Assembly (NCBI GenBank): GCA_045643185.1
Contig: JAZUKH010000202.1
Span: forward strand, 1 to 31,385
DNA length: 31,385 nucleotides
Source: RGIG464 sp045643185
Lineage (GTDB): Bacteria > Myxococcota_A > Bradymonadia > UBA4248
Direction: 5' to 3'
The position numbers were made by a program, and so were the translations under genes. Each line of letters opens with the position of its first letter. Position 1 is the first letter of the stretch. Below the pieces are notes generated by a model, which ran no database searches, had not been told where the DNA came from, and saw only the letters and a list, made by a program, of their open reading frames with translations. Of this stretch, positions 1 through 8,367 are shown one piece after another.

Positions 1-106
1 GCGAAAGCTAATAAGACACCTTAAAGACGATGAGGTTGATAGGCAAGCTGTGTACATGTGGCAACACACTTAGCAGACTTGTACTAATGGTCGTTCGGCT
101 TGATCA
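1..106 (+). rRNA. rrl: 23S ribosomal RNA, 3' end (partial)
   Basis: The first ~106 bases match the conserved 3' terminal region of bacterial 23S rRNA: GATGAGGTTGATAGGCAAG, a short variable hairpin, then GTACTAATGGTCG and GGCTTGATCA just before the mature end. The gene enters from the left, so only its tail is present. The exact 3' end is uncertain by a few bases because it is set by pairing with the 5' end of the gene, which lies outside the window. The same-strand 5S gene 64 bases downstream confirms the order 23S-5S. Confidence 0.93.
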
Positions 107-170
107 CCTCCCCACCCCTTTGAAACAAAGGGATAGACATAAATCATATCTCCAAACTTTCTCAAATCTT

Positions 171-286
<116 letters not shown>

Positions 287-303
287 TTTTTTTTTATTTT
301 TTT
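287..303 (+). terminator. T-tract terminating the rRNA operon
   Basis: Directly after 5S helix I come nine T, one A and seven T. The strong terminal helix of 5S or a nearby stem could serve as the hairpin, so this is the likely intrinsic terminator of the rrn operon. No separate dedicated stem is visible between the end of 5S and the T-run. Confidence 0.7.
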
Positions 304-481
304 CGGCATCTACTTCGTCAACATCGTCGAAATACTCGTGTAAACGTGAAATCTTCGTTGCCACGTGGGGTCTGATTTATGGAGACGTGCGGGCCGCACG
401 TCTCTACGAGGCTCGAAACAATTAAAACCGTCGTTTTTGACTTTCGAATTTCGGCATCTACTTCGTCAACATCGTCGAAAT
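301..481. repeat. 33-bp direct repeat pair flanking a palindrome
   Basis: A 33-bp sequence at 301-333, beginning TTTCGGCATCTACTTCGTCA, recurs without mismatch at 449-481, a period of 148 bp. The copy ends are themselves inverted (TTTCG and CGAAA). Between the copies, at 382-404, lies a palindrome with 11-bp arms GAGACGTGCGG and CCGCACGTCTC around one base. Read on the minus strand, both copies encode the same acidic peptide FDDVDEVDAE, but no convincing gene contains them. This could be a duplication caused by an insertion, or two copies of a dispersed repeat. Confidence 0.8.
382..409. repeat. Palindromic repeat GTGCGG-n-CCGC-n-CGTCTCTACG
   Basis: Arms of 11 bp (382-392 and 394-404) form a near-perfect palindrome followed by TACGAG. 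The string GTGCGG-n-CCGC-n-CGTCTCTACG is shared with 13581-13602, downstream of the SEC-C gene, so this is one copy of a dispersed intergenic repeat. Confidence 0.65.
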
Positions 482-494
482 TCAATGAAATAAT

Positions 495-594
495 GCGCTG
501 CCGTATTGCCGAAGGCAATAGGCTCAGCGCGCGCCGTCCCGTATCGGCTTTGCCGATAGGGCGGCCAAATAAAATAAAGCGCTGCCGTATTGCC
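495..594. repeat. Bulged-hairpin repeat cluster: two hairpins plus a truncated third
   Basis: Hairpin 1 (495-530): lower stem GCGCTG/CAGCGC plus CC/GG, unpaired G503, upper stem TATTGCC/GGCAATA, loop GAA. Hairpin 2 (533-565): lower stem GCCG-t-CCC/GGG-CGGC, unpaired G541, upper stem TATCGGC/GCCGATA, loop TTT. A third piece (579-594) repeats the first 16 bases of hairpin 1 exactly and then stops, so only a left half is present. The family architecture recurs at 4038-4110, 9752-9828, 17049-17114 and 23054-23116. No gene is supported between the 5S tract and position 668. Confidence 0.75.
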
Positions 595-667
595 GCACTA
601 CGTCGGTTTTTTGTGCACAAGTATCGTGACGATCGCGTATGTCGCACCGTGGCTCGGTACGGTGCGA

Positions 668-3600
668 CTAATCGACGTTCGTTGGATGTTCGTTTTGTTG
701 GGCGATATCGGTATCTCGATAGAGTTGGTCCATAATGACATCGATATTTTGTTTGGCGTTGTTTACGAGTAGATCGGCGTAGATCTGTCGTGCTCGACGG
801 TAAGCGTTGAGTGCCTGAATATTTTGTTTTGTGGTGAGAAAATATTCGGCGTAGAGCGGTTGCAACAAAGCAATGTCGAGCTTGAGATGGTATTTTTCGT
901 AGAGCTTTTCGATCTTTTGAAAGAGCTTGTCGGCAACGCGTGGCGCATAAAGATGAGCTGCATTGCTGTCTTCGGTTGTTGGTGCTTCAAAATCAGCGGC
1001 GTAGCAGCAAGCCTGTAGTTTGAGAATGCGCAGGATGAGTTGGATCTGCCCCGCTTTGGCAGCAAGCGACGCGGCTTTGCGCAAAGTTCGTTCCGCTTTG
1101 GCATAATGCTGCGTTCGGTAATAGATCTCGGCGTTGTTGATGAGGCATTGTGTGAGATAGCGCTTATGACCGAGTTGTTGCGCGATGGAGAGTGCTTGTT
1201 CATTGGTTGCGCGTGCCGTTCGTATGGCTTTGAGCTCAATGGCGCCTTCAGCGATGTCACAAAGCAAACTGGCGTGCAAAAAGACGTCATTCATTTCCTG
1301 CGCGTGTCCTAGCGCAATATTCCATGCGTCGAGCGCACTTCCTCTGTCGCAAATACGGAACTGAAGTGTGCCAAGCGCCTGGTAGGTTTCGGCATACAGC
1401 GTTTGATCGTGACTGACTTCGGCGTCGTGAATAATGGCTTTATACGATTCCACGGCTTCGTTGGGTGACCCTACGGCAGCCATCCAGTCGGCTTTACAGC
1501 GTCGCAATTCGAGACAGTGTGTGGGTTCGATGCCAGTTTTGTCCGCAAATGTCGTGGCATGCGCGAGACATTGTTTGGCACGTTTGAATTGGAATTTTGC
1601 AAGCAGGTAGCGGATTTCGAGGGTATAGGTTTTCAGCATGATCTGTGGGATCATGCTGATATTGAGCATACGTCTCGCTTTTTTGACATAGGCCATGACG
1701 TGCTTGTATCGTCCCATGAGCATGAGGATCTCAGCGATCTGTAAAGCTGCGGCTGCAGCCATGCTGAAGGCTGAGATCTTTAGCGCATGTTTCCATGTGG
1801 AACGTGCGAGTCTGAGTGCTTCACTGACGTTTCCCAGCCGCAGCGTGACGCGGCTTGCGTCGAGTGCCGCCTGAATTCGTCTTGCCACATTATCACTAGG
1901 AAGCGTTTCAAGTAGCTTTTTGAACATACGCCTCGCCTGCGGATACTTGGCATTCGTCATGGCTGCGTACGCAACGCGCTCAAAATAGTGCGATGCTTCA
2001 GTGTCATTGTGTTGCTCGTGCCACAGGTTGCCGATGGTCTCATTAAAACGCCCGTCTGGATTGTTGAGCGCATACCACTGGGCGGCATTGCCAAAGACTT
2101 TTTCACGCACTTCCTGGGTGACGATCGATGAAATCGCGAGTCGTTCGTATTCGTGTTTGAACGTGAACGTCGTCGTGTTTTCGAGAACCGCAGTCTGACT
2201 CGTCGTCAAAAAGCCGAGTTTGAGTAGCTGCTTGAGGTAGGGCGCGTTTTCGACGCGCGTCGGATTGGACGGATCGTAGGTGACGGCGTCGATCGTGTGC
2301 GCGGTAAACGGTGCGTTCAGGATCGAAGCTATGCCTAATACGGCACGATTACGCATCGGTAGGGCTACAAAGCGCTTTTTAAGATTTTGAAGGCGTTCGG
2401 GCGACACTTCTTCGCGTTTGAGCGCTTCAAGATTTTCGTTCCATAACAGCATCTTTTCAGGCGAAAAGTCTTTCACCATGGTTTCGAGGGCTCGCTTGGG
2501 CGAGCCACAGGCGTGCTGCGCGACGATGCGACATAATTCGGGCGGAACGATGAGCTTTTCGCGCGATTGTGACATCTGTTCGAGAATATTTTGAGTGAGC
2601 AGCGTCAGGTCTTCGTCACTAAGCGTCGGCAATTCGAGGTTATACACTTCGAGTGCCTGAAAAACTGTGGGAAGCGGCGTGGCAGAGTCGTGTGTGACGA
2701 CGAGCGTAAGTGGCACATCCCCTAGGTTTTCAAAAGTATGCGCCAGAATGGCGAGTGATTCGGGATCGTAGGCGTCAACATCGTCAAAAAGCCAGACAAG
2801 CGCATTTTTTTCAAGATCGGCATGAAATAACGTCCGAAGTGCATCTACGTAGGGTGCAATGCGGTCTTGGGTGGCACGTTCGTCTTCGGCATCACGCGGC
2901 TTTTTGGATTGGAGCCAAAGATCTTTGATTTGTGTCAACACGGTTTGTGCGGTCGACTTGGATTCGATCATCGAGTAGATCGCGCCGCCGAGTTGCTCAA
3001 AAATTTCATTGGGCTCATTGCCCGTGACGTAGAGACGTTGCGCGATCAGGTTTCGTATGGAGGCAAACGGGCGTTTTGACTTCGACTGAGCCGGCGCGAT
3101 CGTGACGACATCGTGCGGACTGTGTGTCAATTCGCCATACAGTTCAGCCATAAAGGCCGTTTTACCAAAGCCCGGTTCGGCGCTGACCGCTACGAAGAAT
3201 TTTTCACGTTGGTTTTGGTGGATCTTGATCTGTCGAAGCAACTGTTTGACTTCAAAAAGCCGTCCCTGAAATTTCACTGTGTCGATCTGGAGCCATTCGG
3301 CACGCTGAGCGACGTTTTTGCCCGTCAAATTCGTAAGATGTGCGCGAATTTCAAGACATTGTGGCCTCAGATCCAAACTGGCGTCAATGGCTGGTATCTC
3401 GGTCTCATTTTCTTCAAAATCGTCGTCATCTTCAGACGTCGTCAGGCTTTTCGTGTGAGGTCCGCGGGCTTTTGCATATTCAGGTTCGTCGGCGCTTGCT
3501 TCGAGATCATCGATCGAAAGCACTTCGCTGATGGTCGAGATGAGCGGCTGTTCCAGATCTGCTGCGCTTGGCGCGTTCCTGCTCGTCTTCAACTCGCCCT

Positions 3601-3901
3601 TGTCGGACGCCGGCGTTGGGATCGTTGGCGGCTTGATCGGTGCCGAATGTATTGCTTTTGATATTGAATTCGATTCGGTGTGATCAAATTGTGGCACCAT
3701 CATCGACTTGTTTTGTAATAGATTATTAGATAATTCCTCGGCTTTTTGTTGATTGATCGAATTATCTTTGATTGCTTGAGACGTGACTGTATCGAAGGCA
3801 AAAGCCAGGGATAAGGCCTCTTGGTCAGAGCCAGATTTGGACGTTGCAGGCGCATTTGGCGCGGTCATTAAATTCTGATCGTAAGAAGAATTGGGATTCA
3901 T
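668..3901 (-). CDS. AAA_16-type ATPase with C-terminal TPR-like repeats
   Basis: A protein of 1077 residues. Residues 1-190 are low-complexity and acidic, probably disordered. An AAA_16/predicted-ATPase domain starts near residue 205 with FQGRLFEVKQLL. Its Walker A is AEPGFGKT (241-248) and its Walker B is ALVWLFDDVD (367-376). From about residue 620 the chain is all-helical with recurring A/Y/L patterns typical of tetratricopeptide repeats. Related proteins in myxobacteria often carry an N-terminal Ser/Thr kinase or a cyclase domain; none is present here. It is probably a cytoplasmic signalling or scaffold STAND-like ATPase; its partner is unknown. The start is an ATG with no clear Shine-Dalgarno. 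The gene is convergent with the rRNA operon and divergent from the patatin gene. Confidence 0.85.
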   Translation of the reverse strand: MNPNSSYDQNLMTAPNAPATSKSGSDQEALSLAFAFDTVTSQAIKDNSINQQKAEELSNNLLQNKSMMVPQFDHTESNSISKAIHSAPIKPPTIPTPASDKGELKTSRNAPSAADLEQPLISTISEVLSIDDLEASADEPEYAKARGPHTKSLTTSEDDDDFEENETEIPAIDASLDLRPQCLEIRAHLTNLTGKNVAQRAEWLQIDTVKFQGRLFEVKQLLRQIKIHQNQREKFFVAVSAEPGFGKTAFMAELYGELTHSPHDVVTIAPAQSKSKRPFASIRNLIAQRLYVTGNEPNEIFEQLGGAIYSMIESKSTAQTVLTQIKDLWLQSKKPRDAEDERATQDRIAPYVDALRTLFHADLEKNALVWLFDDVDAYDPESLAILAHTFENLGDVPLTLVVTHDSATPLPTVFQALEVYNLELPTLSDEDLTLLTQNILEQMSQSREKLIVPPELCRIVAQHACGSPKRALETMVKDFSPEKMLLWNENLEALKREEVSPERLQNLKKRFVALPMRNRAVLGIASILNAPFTAHTIDAVTYDPSNPTRVENAPYLKQLLKLGFLTTSQTAVLENTTTFTFKHEYERLAISSIVTQEVREKVFGNAAQWYALNNPDGRFNETIGNLWHEQHNDTEASHYFERVAYAAMTNAKYPQARRMFKKLLETLPSDNVARRIQAALDASRVTLRLGNVSEALRLARSTWKHALKISAFSMAAAAALQIAEILMLMGRYKHVMAYVKKARRMLNISMIPQIMLKTYTLEIRYLLAKFQFKRAKQCLAHATTFADKTGIEPTHCLELRRCKADWMAAVGSPNEAVESYKAIIHDAEVSHDQTLYAETYQALGTLQFRICDRGSALDAWNIALGHAQEMNDVFLHASLLCDIAEGAIELKAIRTARATNEQALSIAQQLGHKRYLTQCLINNAEIYYRTQHYAKAERTLRKAASLAAKAGQIQLILRILKLQACCYAADFEAPTTEDSNAAHLYAPRVADKLFQKIEKLYEKYHLKLDIALLQPLYAEYFLTTKQNIQALNAYRRARQIYADLLVNNAKQNIDVIMDQLYRDTDIAQQNEHPTNVD

Positions 3902-4037
3902 CGCAAAACTATCGAATTGAGTGTAATTTCGTATCCGTCGCCAATTCAGATTTTGGCAGATTGTGCGAATTATCCCATATTTTTCGCTAAAAAGCCCATG
4001 GCGATTAAGATAAAAGAAGCGTGTTGAGCGTAGGTTG

Positions 4038-4110
4038 AGGGGGGCGTCCCCCCCTACGCCGCTATTGGCGTTACCGCCAATACGCGTCTACCCCCCACCT
4101 GGCGGGGCCC
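4038..4110 (-). repeat. GTAG-headed bulged-hairpin element, copy A
   Basis: Read on the minus strand: GGGCCCCGCCAGG, a G-run, GTAG, a short lower stem, unpaired G, upper stem TATTGGCG/CGCCAATA with loop GTAA, then GCGGCGTAG and a second hairpin of G-run and C-run. It matches copy B at 9752-9828 over nearly its whole length in opposite orientation, with a different loop and lower stem. It lies between two divergent genes. Confidence 0.8.
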
Positions 4111-4126
4111 TGGACCTTGTTATGAG

Positions 4127-4162
4127 GCCGTAACCTGTCACGGCGCCGTAACCTGTCACGGT
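4127..4162 (+). promoter_or_regulatory. Tandem 18-bp repeat upstream of the patatin gene
   Basis: Two adjacent 18-bp units (4127-4144 and 4145-4162) differ only in the last base. Each can fold as GCCGT, an 8-nt loop, ACGGC (ACGGT in the second). They end 35 bp before the ATG of the phospholipase, a plausible operator position. The role is inferred only from the position and the tandem arrangement. Confidence 0.4.
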
Positions 4163-4197
4163 GCCGCTATCACGAAACTACGGATCGATCTCACCCT

Positions 4198-5652
4198 ATG
4201 ACTCCTCTTGAAACCGCGTTTGAGCGCGACCGGGCGCTTTCGAATGAACTTTTAGATGATGTGGTGCGCTCGACATATTTATATGCGGTGCGTCTGGGTG
4301 CGCTTTCGCGCTTTCGGACGTCGCGTGGCGACGTGGTGGACGTGCGCGACACCTTGTCAGGCTACCGCGTGTGGTTGGAAGAGGCCATGCTTCGCCTGAG
4401 TACGAAAGGTTGGGCGTTTGGCGGCGACGAAGCTCATGCAGGCGTCGGCACGCGAGCCTGGTGTGGCAACTGGCACCGCGCGGAACTTCAGACATTTTGG
4501 CCAACGTTGGTCGCAAAACTGCGTGAAACCGTATCACACGTGGAGGTTTGTCACGCGGGTGTGGATGTGGCCGAATTGGAGGCCGTGCTAGGACGAAAGG
4601 CACTTGGTTTGGCACTGGGGGGCGGTGGCGGCACCGGTTTTGTGCATCAGGCGCTGTTTCAGTGCCTTGAGACACACGGCATTCGTCCGTCGATCATCAC
4701 TGGAACGTCGATCGGCGGGTTGATGGGGCTCATACGGGCGATGCGATCGAACTATGACGCAGCCTCGACGATCTTGCGTATGCCGAGTTGGTGGCGATTG
4801 ACCAAGCACCTTCGACCATGCGGTCACACGCGTTATGGACAGCCAGCGCTTTGTCGCTTCGATTTTGGAGAACTGATCCGCGGCATGACGCGCGAATTTG
4901 GTTATACGACGCCACCTCGCTTTTCCAGCTTACCCATTCCGTTTGCATGCGTTTCCAGTGGTATCATTCGTGACCCACACGTCATTGAGTCGTTCGAGGC
5001 GTTGCCGATGGGCATGCTCACGTCGATCTTGAATTTTACGCGTCTGTCGTGGAAACACGTGTGTGATCACGCCGTACACATGGCCAAAATGTTGATGTCG
5101 AGCAACGCGGTCAGGCCAGTGGTTCTTGGCTTTGACGCACTCACACAGGGCTTGAGCGTGGAAGATGCGGTTGGTTTTTCGGCACTCGTGCCGGGCGTGC
5201 TGAATTATGAAGTGCCGCAAAATCACTATCGCAATCGAGAGATCCTGGACGCCGTGTTTTCGCGTGACGGTCTATACCGGCTGGTCGATGGTGGTCTGAC
5301 GAGCAATGTGCCGGTCAGAACCCTGAATGCCGAACTCGAGAATATGCGCCTGGGACATACAAATGTGTACGTGTTGGGCGTCGACGTCTTTGCGCCGCAG
5401 TTGAATGACGGGTTATTTTATCCGCTCGAACAGATCGCCAATGCGAACGCCGACCAGGATGCGCGTGCATCCTCAGCTTTTTTGCGTCTAAAAAATTTGT
5501 TGTCGCCCATGAATCTTTCTCCGACACTCAACCAATATAAATGGTTGAATGAACATTTTTCGGACGAGTTTCATGAAGCGCTCAAAGTCATTCAATACGT
5601 CATGACGCCGCTTTGTCCGCTTTCAAGGGTTTTGGCAGGCATGACGTCGTGA
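4198..5652 (+). CDS. Patatin-like phospholipase
   Basis: A 484-residue patatin-family acyl hydrolase that should cleave fatty acyl chains from phospholipids or related lipids. The oxyanion-hole glycine run GLALGGGGGTGFVH is at 137-150. The nucleophile elbow GTSIGG (169-174) places Ser171 in the GxSxG motif. The catalytic Asp lies in LVDGGLTSNVPV (Asp364). The ~135-residue N-terminal region before the fold is not recognised. There is no signal peptide or obvious membrane segment, so it is cytoplasmic or exported by another route. The start is the ATG at 4198; no strong Shine-Dalgarno is visible. The gene ends 8 bp from the convergent lipoprotein gene. The family also includes secreted effectors of the ExoU type, but no chaperone or secretion gene is nearby. 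Confidence 0.93.
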   Translation: MTPLETAFERDRALSNELLDDVVRSTYLYAVRLGALSRFRTSRGDVVDVRDTLSGYRVWLEEAMLRLSTKGWAFGGDEAHAGVGTRAWCGNWHRAELQTFWPTLVAKLRETVSHVEVCHAGVDVAELEAVLGRKALGLALGGGGGTGFVHQALFQCLETHGIRPSIITGTSIGGLMGLIRAMRSNYDAASTILRMPSWWRLTKHLRPCGHTRYGQPALCRFDFGELIRGMTREFGYTTPPRFSSLPIPFACVSSGIIRDPHVIESFEALPMGMLTSILNFTRLSWKHVCDHAVHMAKMLMSSNAVRPVVLGFDALTQGLSVEDAVGFSALVPGVLNYEVPQNHYRNREILDAVFSRDGLYRLVDGGLTSNVPVRTLNAELENMRLGHTNVYVLGVDVFAPQLNDGLFYPLEQIANANADQDARASSAFLRLKNLLSPMNLSPTLNQYKWLNEHFSDEFHEALKVIQYVMTPLCPLSRVLAGMTS

Positions 5653-5660
5653 TGGCGTGA

Positions 5661-6131
5661 TCATTCTGAGATGGTGACATCCATGCAGCCGTGGGCATAG
5701 AAAGCTTCGAGGATCCAGGCTGCGATGTTGTAGTCGGCGCCGTTGTCGATGATAAGGGTTGGGGCTGAGGCACAACGCGTGGGCAGATGTTGGTCTGCAA
5801 ACGTGATGAAGTCATTTTTGGAGAGGGCATTCGCGTCGACGAGAATGACGTTTGAAGCCGTGAGTTGAACCTTGAGAGGCAGATTATCGTCCGGTGTTTC
5901 GTGTTCAAAATTGATACGCGAAACGACCTGGGCTTCGATCTTCTGATAATCTTGTTCAATCTCGTTGGTTTCTTTTTCCATGGCGTCCAGTTGCTGGTCC
6001 AATTCGATATAGGCTGGTGTGGTGGACATGTCGAGGCTTTCGAAGCGCGAAGCTTGATCGCTATTGGCGTTCGTTGCGCAGCCAGTGAGCAGAGCGAGGC
6101 ATGATGTCAACACAATCGAATGAAAACGCAT
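5661..6131 (-). CDS. Lipoprotein with an ExbD/TolR-like C-terminal domain
   Basis: A 156-residue lipoprotein. The signal peptide ends in the lipobox LLTGC with Cys18. Residues ~45-70 are a charged, probably coiled-coil linker (DAMEKETNEIEQDYQKIEAQ). The C-terminal ~80 residues run as beta-strand (LKVQLTASNVILVDANAL), helix (KNDFITFADQHL), strand (APTLIIDNGADY) and helix (NIAAWILEAFYAHGC), which resembles the periplasmic domain of ExbD/TolR. Two cysteines in this part could form a disulfide. It starts 8 bp after the kinase stop, so both are probably one transcript. ExbD proteins normally carry an inner-membrane helix rather than a lipid anchor. The ExbD assignment is by pattern only. Confidence 0.75.
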   Translation of the reverse strand: MRFHSIVLTSCLALLTGCATNANSDQASRFESLDMSTTPAYIELDQQLDAMEKETNEIEQDYQKIEAQVVSRINFEHETPDDNLPLKVQLTASNVILVDANALSKNDFITFADQHLPTRCASAPTLIIDNGADYNIAAWILEAFYAHGCMDVTISE

Positions 6132-6139
6132 GGAAAAAC

Positions 6140-7687
6140 TTATTTTGGAAGAAGATTCGTTTTGATGTGGAAGTCGGCACCACGATGTGCCGTCTGAATT
6201 CTTTCTGGGATATATCCGTCGAGGTCGATGGTGACTTTGACGTTGGCGAGTGACTCGATTGGAATTTCACACGGGGTTCGTTCGCCCGTGGGCTGTCCGT
6301 CGATATAGACTTTTGCGCCAGACGGCGTGCTTTCGACATAAAGCGTTGGCGTGTCTGAGCGTTTTGGGTCGAGGTTGACCGCAAAGCCCTGAACATCGCT
6401 ATTGATGCCTTCGACATGGAAGTTGAACTGTTCGCCCGAGGTAGCCGCAAACTCGACATCAAACGGCGGTGTTTCTTTCAAATCGACGCTGGAAGGCGTT
6501 GTACCGATGGTTTTTTGGGAGACACGAATTTCGCTTGGGATATCCGAGAAAAATTTGTAGGTGGTGTAATTGGTCTGTGCGATGGCGACCTGTGATGGTG
6601 CGAGCATGACGCCTGCAAGGATACCGAGACAGATGACGAAGGCGATGCCGATGCTGATCGCGACGATTTTGACAGGGCCGAGTTTGGCGAGTGCGGTGAC
6701 ACAGCGTCCGAAGGGACCAGAATAGGCTTTCAGGTTAACCGGCGTATTCTTGATGCTATTGTTGAAGCTCGAAGATATGGTGACCTGGTTTTTATTTTTC
6801 GTGGAAGACAGGCATTTTTCGAGCTCTCGAATGAGTTCCTGCATCGATTTGATGCGTCGGTTCATATCTTTTTCGAGGGCTTTTGTGAGAACTTTATAAG
6901 TTTTCTCGTAAATGGCGTGTCCACGGTATTGCGGTGGAAGCTTTGGCAGTTTTGCGTTGAGCGTCTGTTCGAAGACTTCAAGCAGACCTTTTCCAGTGAA
7001 TGGTGGCGCGCCGAAGATGCATTCCCACAAAATGATGCCGAGTGCATAAACGTCGGTTCGGCCATCGACGCAGTCGAGTCCCCGGACCTGTTCAGGCGAC
7101 ATGTAGAAGGGGGTTCCGACCGTGGATCCAGCGTTCGTGAGTTTTGGATCCCATTTTGAGGAATTGTTGCCGGTTGGTGTTTTTGCAACGCCGAAGTCGA
7201 TAATTTTGACGAATTCCGGTGCGCCTGGCGTTTGAACGATGAAGATGTTTGCGGGTTTCATGTCACGGTGAACGATGCCATGTGCGTGTGCTTCACTGAG
7301 GCCGCTTGCCACCTGAATGATGTATTCGATCGCCGTTGTTGGATTTAAAACATGCTGTTTTTCGAGGATGGAGTCGAGGGCATGGCCTTCGAGAAATTCC
7401 ATCGTGAAATAGTAATCGCCTTTTGAGCTTAAATTGAGGTCGAAAAGCTGACAGATGTTTGGATGTTTGAGGATACGAACGGCGTGTGCTTCACGCAAAA
7501 AGCGTTGGACGACGACGCCGTCGTTGACGTATTCCGAACGCAAAAGTTTGACGGCAACGATGTGTCCGCGTTTTGTGTCATGCGCTTGATAGATGTTACC
7601 CATGCCGCCGCGTGCGACCAAATAATTGATCAGGTAGCGCTGGTCAAACAGCGTTCCAATAAGTGGGTCCTGAACTGATTGATTCAT
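6140..7687 (-). CDS. PknB-like Ser/Thr protein kinase with a PEGA domain
   Basis: Membrane-bound eukaryotic-type kinase of 515 residues from the ATG at 7687; an in-frame GTG at 7705 would add six. Positions here use the GTG numbering. The glycine loop is ARGGMGNIY (31-39), the ATP-binding lysine is Lys53 in VAVKLL, the catalytic loop is HRDMKPANI (146-154), the Mg-binding motif is DFG (170-172) and SPE is at 203-205. One transmembrane helix lies at ~346-369. The outside part carries a PEGA domain (~452-510) with the typical PSGAKVYIDGQPTGERTP pattern. All catalytic residues are present, so it should be active. It probably senses an envelope signal through the PEGA region; the co-transcribed ExbD-like lipoprotein is a candidate partner. 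Confidence 0.94.
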   Translation of the reverse strand: MNQSVQDPLIGTLFDQRYLINYLVARGGMGNIYQAHDTKRGHIVAVKLLRSEYVNDGVVVQRFLREAHAVRILKHPNICQLFDLNLSSKGDYYFTMEFLEGHALDSILEKQHVLNPTTAIEYIIQVASGLSEAHAHGIVHRDMKPANIFIVQTPGAPEFVKIIDFGVAKTPTGNNSSKWDPKLTNAGSTVGTPFYMSPEQVRGLDCVDGRTDVYALGIILWECIFGAPPFTGKGLLEVFEQTLNAKLPKLPPQYRGHAIYEKTYKVLTKALEKDMNRRIKSMQELIRELEKCLSSTKNKNQVTISSSFNNSIKNTPVNLKAYSGPFGRCVTALAKLGPVKIVAISIGIAFVICLGILAGVMLAPSQVAIAQTNYTTYKFFSDIPSEIRVSQKTIGTTPSSVDLKETPPFDVEFAATSGEQFNFHVEGINSDVQGFAVNLDPKRSDTPTLYVESTPSGAKVYIDGQPTGERTPCEIPIESLANVKVTIDLDGYIPERIQTAHRGADFHIKTNLLPK

Positions 7688-7773
7688 AGGGCAAACACCA
7701 ACCACACGATGAGACGTTTCAAAAACGCAAAATACGTAACTCTAGTTTAGGGCTTTTGGGTGAAATGCACAAA

Positions 7774-8367
7774 CTATTGTTGTTTTTTGGCGGTGACTTT
7801 TATCAGGTACGCGGTTGCGATAGCGGCGTAGGTGATCACGACGGCGGCAAAAGCGGCGGGAGACAGCGTGGCTTCGAGTCCTGTTGTGGGCATTTGCGTA
7901 GGGTGGATGCCGCCAAACAATTTTCCAGCGAGGTGTGTGAAAGCGATGGCCGGCATAGCCATGACGATGAGCGTGGCGGTTGTGGTTCGATGCGCGACGA
8001 CGTGTTTTTCGATGATGTGACTGGCGAGTCGCCAGGCCAAGAAGAGCAAAGTCGTCAGAAACATGCCCGTGATGCGTGGTTCCCAGATCCATGGCGTTCC
8101 CCAGGCTTGTTTTGCCCAGACCATACCGGTTGCGATGGTCACGCAGGCAAAGATCAGCCCGACGTCACAGGTGTGTTGGGCGAGTCGAAACGACCATTTT
8201 TTTTGAAAAGTGATGGCGATATTGATGATCAAACAGGCGATGAAGCCGAGATAGGCCATCACGGCGGCTGGTATGTGCCAGAGAATGAGTGTTCCGTGAC
8301 TGAGTTTTGCAGCGATGACGGCGGCGGGGATCGCCGCCGCGAGCGGGATCAACGCTTTGTGGCTCAT
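7774..8367 (-). CDS. ccmC: CcmC/CcsA-family heme-handling membrane protein
   Basis: A 197-residue integral membrane protein with about six hydrophobic helices. The tryptophan-rich WWD-type motif is VWAKQAWGTPWIWEPRIT (83-100). The motif LWHIPAAVMAY with His31 and a second conserved-type histidine at His155 (GGIHPTQMP) match the heme-ligand positions of CcmC. CcmC proteins deliver heme to the periplasmic chaperone CcmE for cytochrome c maturation. The protein is somewhat shorter than typical CcmC (~240). No other ccm gene is in the window. Its ATG overlaps the amidase stop codon by 4 bp (ATGA), which suggests translational coupling. It could also belong to a divergent HemX/CcsA branch. Confidence 0.82.
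   Translation of the reverse strand: MSHKALIPLAAAIPAAVIAAKLSHGTLILWHIPAAVMAYLGFIACLIINIAITFQKKWSFRLAQHTCDVGLIFACVTIATGMVWAKQAWGTPWIWEPRITGMFLTTLLFLAWRLASHIIEKHVVAHRTTTATLIVMAMPAIAFTHLAGKLFGGIHPTQMPTTGLEATLSPAAFAAVVITYAAIATAYLIKVTAKKQQ

Noticed and set aside
287..667. tRNA gene after 5S rRNA
   Set aside because: No cloverleaf or GGTTCGAATCC-type T-arm was found; the hairpins belong to the repeat family.
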